A stretch of 64,000 nucleotides of DNA from Heliocybe sulcata (taxonomy: Eukaryota; Basidiomycota; Agaricomycetes; Gloeophyllales; Gloeophyllaceae). Below, in pieces: positions 58,106-64,000 of the stretch. Position 1 is the first letter of the stretch. Each line of letters begins with the position of its first letter. Below the pieces are notes generated by a model. The model was not told where the DNA came from. It saw only the letters and a program-made list of their open reading frames with translations, and made no database searches. Where the stretch lies: contig ML213505.1 in the NCBI GenBank assembly GCA_004369045.1, positions 1,485,849 through 1,549,848 on the forward strand. The letters are read 5' to 3'. The translations under genes were made by a program, and so were the position numbers.

Positions 58106-61100
58106 TTATGAAAGCGAGCCGCGCGAGGCCCTCTTGCTTGAACGAGTCCGCGACCTTGCTGCTATTGCGTTTGCAACCCGTTTGGATCTCCGGAGTGGCC
58201 GCTCCTGTCGTGGCGGAGTGCTCTCCCGCTCCTCAACAGGCTCAGATTCCTCCGACTCTGGTTCCTCTGGCTCCTGCGACGGCTCCGGAGATTGCTCTTT
58301 CTCCACAACCTTGACCTCTTCCGCGGGTGGTACATTGTCCCACTCCGGGATGGCGCACAAAGTGTGGAACATCTCCTGCTCAGTCGGGCTCAGTGGCGTC
58401 TCGACCAGCGTGTCCTCCTTCAGGAGCGGGCCAGCAGGTGGCATCATCAGATATGGGGTGTGCACCGCCATAAGATGCTCCTCCATCTTCCACTCATGCG
58501 TGGCGTCGACCTCCCAGGGACTCGAATCCCATGTGGACTCCTTAGGCGACGTTTGCAACCGAAGCTCCAAGGTGGACCGGAAGTGCGGCCCGAAGTGATT
58601 CAGCAGGCGCCGGGAAGGGTGAGATTTGTGGAAATCGTGCAGCGCCTTCGGGAAGCGTTCGTAAAGCACATCTGACAAGAAGATGTCCAGTGAGCCATCG
58701 GGCAAAGGGTGCTCGCGCACGAAATCCTGTGCGGAAGCAAGAGGCACCCAAGTACCGAGGATGACAGGCGATCCTCGGCTGATGACCATAGCATTAGGTA
58801 TTACTTTCGTAGACGGGAGTGGTGCACCGACGTGCGTTGCGATTGGTGACAGGTTAACAAAGTCGGTGTCGATTCTTCTCAGTAACAGGGATGTACCCAT
58901 TGTCATTTGGTAGACAGAGATACCTGCAAAGAGAAGTCAGAATTATCCAAACACGAATCCAGTATCACATACCTTCAACTTCGGTGGCCCATACAGAGGG
59001 ATTGCAAGGTTCACACGTGTGAACAATGACAACCTCAGGATACTCTATTCCCAATGGCTGATGCATATCCGCACTAAGAGGCGAAGTTTGAACTTCAGGA
59101 CTCTTCAGAGGCTCGGGAGAGTTGATGGTCCTAACAGACGCTGAGAGTGAGGGTGATCTCGAAGATTCATCAGCGCTGTCGTCCACATCCATCTTGTTGT
59201 CATTCTCGACTTCAAGGGCAGGTGAAACGGCTTCGGACGCTGCTTCGGGAGAAGGTGCCACGCCGGTATCATCGGGGAGGGGAGAAACTGAAGCCTTCAC
59301 AGTGGTATCTCCCGCGTTCTGAGTCTCCGGCCACTCCTCCTCGTCGAATTCCTCTGGATGTACAGAGTCCGGGCCGAGTACCTCCGCGTCCACCCAAGAC
59401 AGATCTGTCGATCGCCTCAACTCCGCATAGTGATCAAAACCGCCAGGAGAAAGAGCTGACAGAGGAGTCAAAGGAGACATGCAGTCATATGCTTCATGCT
59501 CAACGGCCGAGGTCGCAGGGGATACAGCACCTCTGCCAAAGTACTCCTCTTCCTCCTGCTTCACACGCACAACATCCTCCAGGCAGGGTGAGTTGGGATC
59601 CCATAGAGGACTCGTCTTGCTATCCCAATCCCACAAGTTCAGATCCTCGAGCTTAATGGGGGGCACGTCGTAGTCTGCGGAGCGTCCGGCATCTTCTGCA
59701 GCAGCCTCAGTGATGATCTTCACAAACCGCTCTGTATTGTCCAGGTGCTCCCAGAGATCGAGCATACCGGCGACATCCTTGGGCTCCTCCTTTACGAGAA
59801 CTCCATCGAGACTGGCGAAGCCAGGGTGAGCAGGTGGCGAACGAGGACCAGGACTGCGAGCATCACCGTCCTCATCATCATCGTCCCAATCGAAGTCATC
59901 ATCGTCATCCCATCCAGTCATGGTGCGGTGGATGTCATCCTCGTCTTCGGACTCTGGAGGCGGAGACGCGATGCTGTAAGGGATGGAAGGAGAACGCCTG
60001 TAGTCCGCCTGTTCTGCCGTATATGCGGAGCCAGCGTGGCGGAAGAGGGGTACGAAAGGCAAATTGGATGAGGTGGCGGTACCGTCGCATACCTGCATAG
60101 TCCACTGTTCCTCGTCATCCTCCTCCGAAGCATCGTCATCGTCATCTTCAGAAGATTCAGCAGACATCTCGTCGTCTTCATCGTCCTCTTCTGATTCAGA
60201 GATCCGAGACAGGTCGATGACATTCTCTGGCGACTCCGTAGGACGAGCCCCGGCAGGAGCAGGTGTTGATGCAGGTGTTGAAGTAGGTGTAGACATCGTA
60301 GTAGAGGGAGTAGCAGAGGAGGAAGCAGAAGAGGAAACAAGGCTCGGCCTGAGGCGCAGCGTCAGTTTGATCTTCGGGCGTTTTCGCTCTTCTTCATCAC
60401 TCGACTCCGAACCCGAAGCCTTCTTATCTGCGCATGAACGAAGTAACCTCTTACGTTTCTCCCCACATCGCGCAGCACGCGCGGTTCTACTTCGCTCCCG
60501 CTTCTTTCCACGTTCCTCCCTCGCCTGTAGCCCTACGCGCCCATTCTCATTGTATTCACAGACGCGGACACCTATTCTCTCGAAGGGACACGGGGCGCCA
60601 GTAGCCTTGCTCAAGTACCATACGCAAGTGCCCTTTCTGAAGTTGGTCTTCTTATTCTCTGATGCTCCGGGGGAATGGGCGCCACCGGCTCGGGAGTACA
60701 GAGCATCGGTCAAATCGTCGTCAGATGGGGTGCCGGAGAGCACTTGGCGTAGCAGGAGTGGTTCGTCTTGCTGCTTTTCGCAACGTTGCATATGTGAACG
60801 GATGTAGGTTGTGATGGCTTGGGACGCTGCGGACACGCTGTATTGCCATGAGTCAACTGAGACAAAGGTTAGGGTCACCGACTTACTTCTGGCATGTCAA
60901 TCCAAACGAGAGGGTCATTTCTGCAAGGTCCTTGATTGTCATAGCACGATTATCCTGGTAGCGGAGGATGCCCGGAGGTAGGGAAGTCAAATGTTAACAA
61001 TAGACCGAGATGACATCAGGAAACGGCACACGCACGACGGAGAAGAAGCAACGGCCAATAGCGAGCAATACTTTACTGTTAAGGTCCTCTGGATGTAGCA

Positions 61101-61359
61101 TAACATGAGACGGCGGAAAGGCTGGCATATCGGGTTTGGGTGGTTCATGTGGCATAGGTTTGGACTTTGGCCCGGCCGTCGGCGCAGGTTTGATTCTGCG
61201 CGGTGGTGGCGGCGGGTCTGGCGACTGTCGCAGACGAGCGGAAGGTCTGATGATGGAGTTGGAGCGTATTCGAGTGCCGTACTTGTGGTTGGCAGAGGAG
61301 GAGGGGTGGTTGTCAGGCGCGTCGCGTTGAGAGGAGGAAGGGGCGGTCATAGCAGCCAT
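58106..61359 (-). CDS. Gds1 winged-helix plus APSES-type DNA-binding protein
   Basis: Four exons (61359-61036, 60954-60887, 60837-58973 and 58923-58106) give 1024 residues. Residues ~90-240 match the Gds1-type winged helix: SKVLLAIGRCFFSV, DNRAMTIKDLAEMTLSFGL, VSAASQAITTYIRSHMQRC, PLLLRQVLSGTPSDDDL, NFRKGTCVWYLSKATGAPCPF and VRVCEYNENGRVG. A ~500-residue acidic and Ser-rich stretch follows, then at ~750-870 an APSES/KilA-N-type module: EGISVYQMTMGTSLLLRRID, TDFVNLSPIATHVG, LGTWVPLASAQDFV and DIFLSDVLYERFPKALHDFH. The last ~70 residues are acidic then basic (RPLRRSKRVANAIAARSRTR). It is probably a nuclear transcription regulator; targets are unknown. The Gds1 part resembles yeast Gds1, linked to growth and mitochondrial function. 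Both modules look intact. Confidence 0.88.
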
Positions 61360-62452
61360 AGTTCATAAGAGCATGTGAGAGAGAAAGGAGAAGAGCGAGG
61401 GTTCGGCCAGCGAGATGGAGGCAGAGGCAGTGGCGGAGGACAAAGGGGAGGACAACAAGGGACGGGGAAGAGGAGAGTGGGAGAAGAACGAAGATAGAAA
61501 CGAGTTTTCAAAGGCAGACGATCTGGTGCCTCGGCTTCGCGCGCGTAAAATGACGTTCCCAGCCTTCCGTTGATGCTCCTTATCTGCTGACATAAGCACC
61601 ATATCCGGCCTGCCAGCGCATCACTCCGCCAAACTGCGCTAAGCCGGGTTCGAACCGGCGACTGGCCACTGCGCAAGGGGTCTCCTCCTTTCATGGCATC
61701 CCAGGCTGCGCGTCTCCGAGTGCCCGTCGTATCCAAGCAAAGGGTCCCTCATGCATGATGGCTCGGATGGCATCATACCAGCCATCATAAAAAGAACCAC
61801 GGCCCTATTTTCAGTGAGACATGCACTCCAAAACAGAGCCTCAAGGCGCTTACAATTCCCATATCGATGTCGTTAACAGACCGCGTTCTCGAGCGGAGAA
61901 CCAGCAGATCACTTCTGCTAAAACGATTTCCCATTTGACCTGCTTCGCAGCCCGCGTCGGCGTCAGGGAAACGAGCCGTCAACGTAACACGAGCTATGCC
62001 GTACCGGTTAGGAAGTTTCCGAACGGAGGGACCTACTCAGAGCCACGTGTGTTCCACCTAATAATGCTGTACGGAGAGGAGCGCGTCAGTCAGTCTCTGG
62101 TCCTGTGGCCGGGGTAACAATGAGACTCACCTCTAGACGCGCAGCACTCCATTATTCGGCCGGAACGCAAATCTCCTCTGTTTAGACCGTCCGCCAAAGC
62201 CACGTAGTCAACCCTTCCGAGTCACAATTGCCGAGCCAGCATGCCCCCTCGTGGTCCCTAGCCAGCCTGGCGTCATCTTGGTGTGACTGCTGACCTTCAT
62301 GCACGATCGACTTTGTGATCTGACTGCCGCGGCGTCTAAGCAAGGTCCCTCGTCAAGAATATGCCTTACGCAAGGAGTACTGGATCTTGCGAAACCGGCC
62401 AGGGTTGCACCGGCGGCGTTCTTGATAACCTTGTCTGCTTTACGTCTGTTCG
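61360..62452. other. Gene-poor stretch with a tRNA T-arm-like hairpin
   Basis: The first ~150 bases are a purine-rich plus strand (CT-rich for the minus-strand Gds1/APSES gene), its promoter and 5' UTR. At 61643-61659 a perfect hairpin, read on the minus strand as GCCGG-TTCGAAC-CCGGC, looks like a tRNA T-arm but no complete tRNA can be folded around it. At 61756-61790 GATGGCTCGGATGGCATCATACCAGCCATC is a short imperfect palindrome. No gene is recognised. Confidence 0.4.
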
Positions 62453-62830
62453 GCGAAAGTCCCTCGCGGAGACGGAGACGCCCTGGTCGAACTCCAAACT
62501 GTCGAATAAACTCGGGTTTGAGGGGGCGTCTTCGGGCTATCAACGGTGCGTACCTCCTACGTATATCTTTGTCTGTCTAGCGGTAGCCCTTTCGTGGCGT
62601 AGGGTGCTGTCTACTATACTGTCGAGTAAACTCCAGTTCAGTGGAGTCCATGCAGTAATCCCACAGACTGGCGCGCACGTACCTCTTACAGTCTCGCATC
62701 TTGGGCCTTGCATCTTGTCGGCGGGAGCCCTTTGCTAGTGGAGACGGAGAAGCTGGAAAGAAGGCCCTGGCCAAGTTGTCGATGTTGAAGGTGTCTATGC
62801 AATATGTGGACGGCACGTACCTCCTGTGTC
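62453..62830. repeat. Diverged tandem repeat, ~120-140-bp period
   Basis: Two motifs recur in the same order. ACTGTCGA(A/G)TAAACTC is at 62498 and 62618, with a weaker AGTTGTCGATGTTGAAG at 62773. A (G)TACCTC(C/T)T motif preceded by GTGC or GCAC is at 62546, 62675 and 62814. A third shared piece, (A)GCCCTTT..TGG or AAGTCCCTCGCGG, precedes each. Read on the minus strand the second motif is GAG|GTACGTGC, a good splice donor, so the units might be decayed repeated exons. The copies are well diverged. Confidence 0.5.
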
Positions 62831-63384
62831 TTTTTCCTTGCTCTTCCATCTCTCGTGCGCCGTTACTCTGTAGGAATACACCCGTATCCTTTCGCTCCGC
62901 AAAGCCCGAGAACTGTGTAGCCTGCCATAGGCCCTGACATACAATCAATTCGAGCGTATTTCCTTATTTTGAGAGTCAGAGGCGGACTGGAGAAAAGCAG
63001 GCGTATATACACCAGAGTCCACGAAGAGCGCTTCGCATTCCGAGGCTACGTTGAGGTAGAGAGCGAGCAGGACGACCAGCGTAGTGAGCAAGCAGAACTG
63101 GACCCGACCCCACGTGGTGCTTAGTCCGCGGTCGCTGGACCTGACGATGGACCGCTTCATGACTTCCAATGCCAAAAGATGTGCAATCATGTAGTGCCCA
63201 GTCGACCGTTGCTTGATCATGATATTGCCCGGAGCGCAGTGAAATCGAGCAAGATGGAACATTCGCATCGCGGACAGTCTTAACGTTGCTCGACGCTGTT
63301 GTGGCGCAGAAACCCCGTGCAAACCAGTGAATAACTGATAGATGCAAGTGATAGGTGTGTTAGGATTGTGTGTATTGATTGCTT
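62831..63384. other. Intergenic, possible decayed coding fragment
   Basis: On the minus strand at about 63322-62945 a frame contains LARFHCAPGNIMIKQ, which weakly resembles the catalytic-loop region (HRDISPGNIMI) of fungal FunK1-type kinases, but the His-Arg-Asp residues are absent and no flanking kinase motifs are seen. It may be a remnant or chance. The SHQ1 3' end follows at 63385. Confidence 0.25.
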
Positions 63385-64000
63385 TTACTCTACGCTCTCG
63401 TCATCACTATCGGGCTCCCGCTGCGTCGCTCCACGTACTACTTCCTCTAGATCCTTGAGGTCCCATCCTATCATGTCCTTTTCCATACGTAGGGACTCGA
63501 CACATCTACCCAGGTCCTTCATGACCTCATCACTATTGAAAACTCACTAAGCCAGTACAGACGAGACTAAAGAAAGAATGCTCACCTTGCATAGGCCTGC
63601 ACCCAGGTACAGAAGTCATCCACCCATATCTTGCTGTAGACGTAGTAAACATCATGATGGTCCAAGATATGTTTCAGCTCAAGCAAACATCTTGTGACAG
63701 TCCTCTTGCCGGCCAAGAGGAATGAGGAGACGTCCGAGCGGCATGCTTCAACCAGCGCCCAAGATCGGTACAAAGGGAAGGCAAGCGCGCGGCGGTATGA
63801 TGCGGTGAAAGTTGATGCCAACTCGGGCGCGCTGAATCGCGTAGCACTGCGCTCCTCCTCTGATGGAGAGCATGATGGTAGATATGGAGGCGGATCAAGA
63901 GCTGAGAACGCAGGCGTAAGCGAACAGATTGTCCATGCACTCTCCGGCGTCGGATCACGCTGCGTCGTACGGGATTCATAGGCATAGCTGAATAGCAGTG
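63385..64000 (-). CDS. SHQ1: SHQ1, H/ACA snoRNP assembly factor (3' part, cut by window edge)
   Basis: Two exons are visible: one entering from the window edge at 64000 and ending at 63586, and a last exon at 63532-63385. The frame is open to the edge. The C-terminal SHQ1 domain is clear: ESAWTICSLTPAFSALDP, SYRRALAFPLYRSWALVEAC, RTVTRCLLELKHILDHHDVY and YSKIWVDDFCTWVQAYA, then DEVMKDLGRCVESL and an acidic end, DSDDESVE. SHQ1 holds dyskerin/Cbf5 before it enters H/ACA snoRNPs. The 5' part, including the CS domain, should lie just beyond the right edge. The final intron has two nearby acceptors; the second one (CAATAG) keeps the frame. Confidence 0.9.

Noticed and set aside
61620-61700. tRNA gene suggested by the GGTTCGAACCC box
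   Set aside because: No matching acceptor stem, D-arm and anticodon arm could be folded at the right distance on either strand.
62945-63347. FunK1-type kinase gene
   Set aside because: Only one weak catalytic-loop-like phrase (HCAPGNIMIK) is seen. The His-Arg-Asp and DFG-type motifs and neighbouring kinase blocks are absent.

Overview
The window is about 64 kb of nuclear DNA from a mushroom-forming basidiomycete (Agaricomycetes, possibly a polypore). The evidence is about two dozen protein genes with many short GT-AG introns (roughly 48-65 nt), CT-rich starts, very small exons, and families restricted to or typical of basidiomycetes: a DUF6593 protein, loosenin-like double-psi barrel proteins, and a Gds1 winged-helix/APSES factor. 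No confident tRNA, rRNA, CRISPR array or intact transposon was seen. All gene models were spliced by hand from reading frames, splice consensus and family conservation. Reading frame is preserved across every junction listed.

Region by region: 0.9-7.6 kb holds a small Pro-rich protein, NTAQ1 (N-terminal Gln amidase), an F-box protein, a BTB protein and a DUF6593 protein. 7.8-13.1 kb is one long Ser-rich protein on the minus strand. 13.1-16.8 kb is a gene-poor island containing a decayed ~200-bp tandem repeat. 16.8-23.7 kb has an E2 ubiquitin-conjugating enzyme divergent from the COMPASS subunit Ash2/Bre2, then a 17-exon PhoD-like phosphatase. 24.6-32.5 kb has a loosenin-like secreted protein, a SERCA-type Ca2+ pump and Sip5. 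34-39.6 kb has a small putative membrane protein, an arrestin-like adaptor and an SLC35F6-type transporter. 39.6-43.1 kb has no gene I can name. 43.1-52.3 kb has cyclase-associated protein (CAP/Srv2), a second loosenin-like gene, a conserved basic protein, an Fmp25/RCC1 mitochondrial protein and a small MGSG-starting protein. 52.9-61.4 kb has an RRM-Puf RNA-binding protein and the Gds1/APSES factor. The window ends in the 3' part of SHQ1, after a 2-kb gene-poor stretch with another decayed repeat.

Most genes are unrelated housekeeping functions, as is usual in fungi. Loose themes are protein turnover in the first 18 kb (NTAQ1, F-box, BTB, E2), several head-to-head pairs with short shared promoters, and two paralogous wall-acting secreted proteins about 20 kb apart. 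The most unusual observations are a run of 20-, 9-, 5- and 19-nt exons over the metal-binding motif of the PhoD-like gene, an E2 whose HPN motif reads HPG, and three GC-AG introns. I did not find a clearly new multi-gene system.
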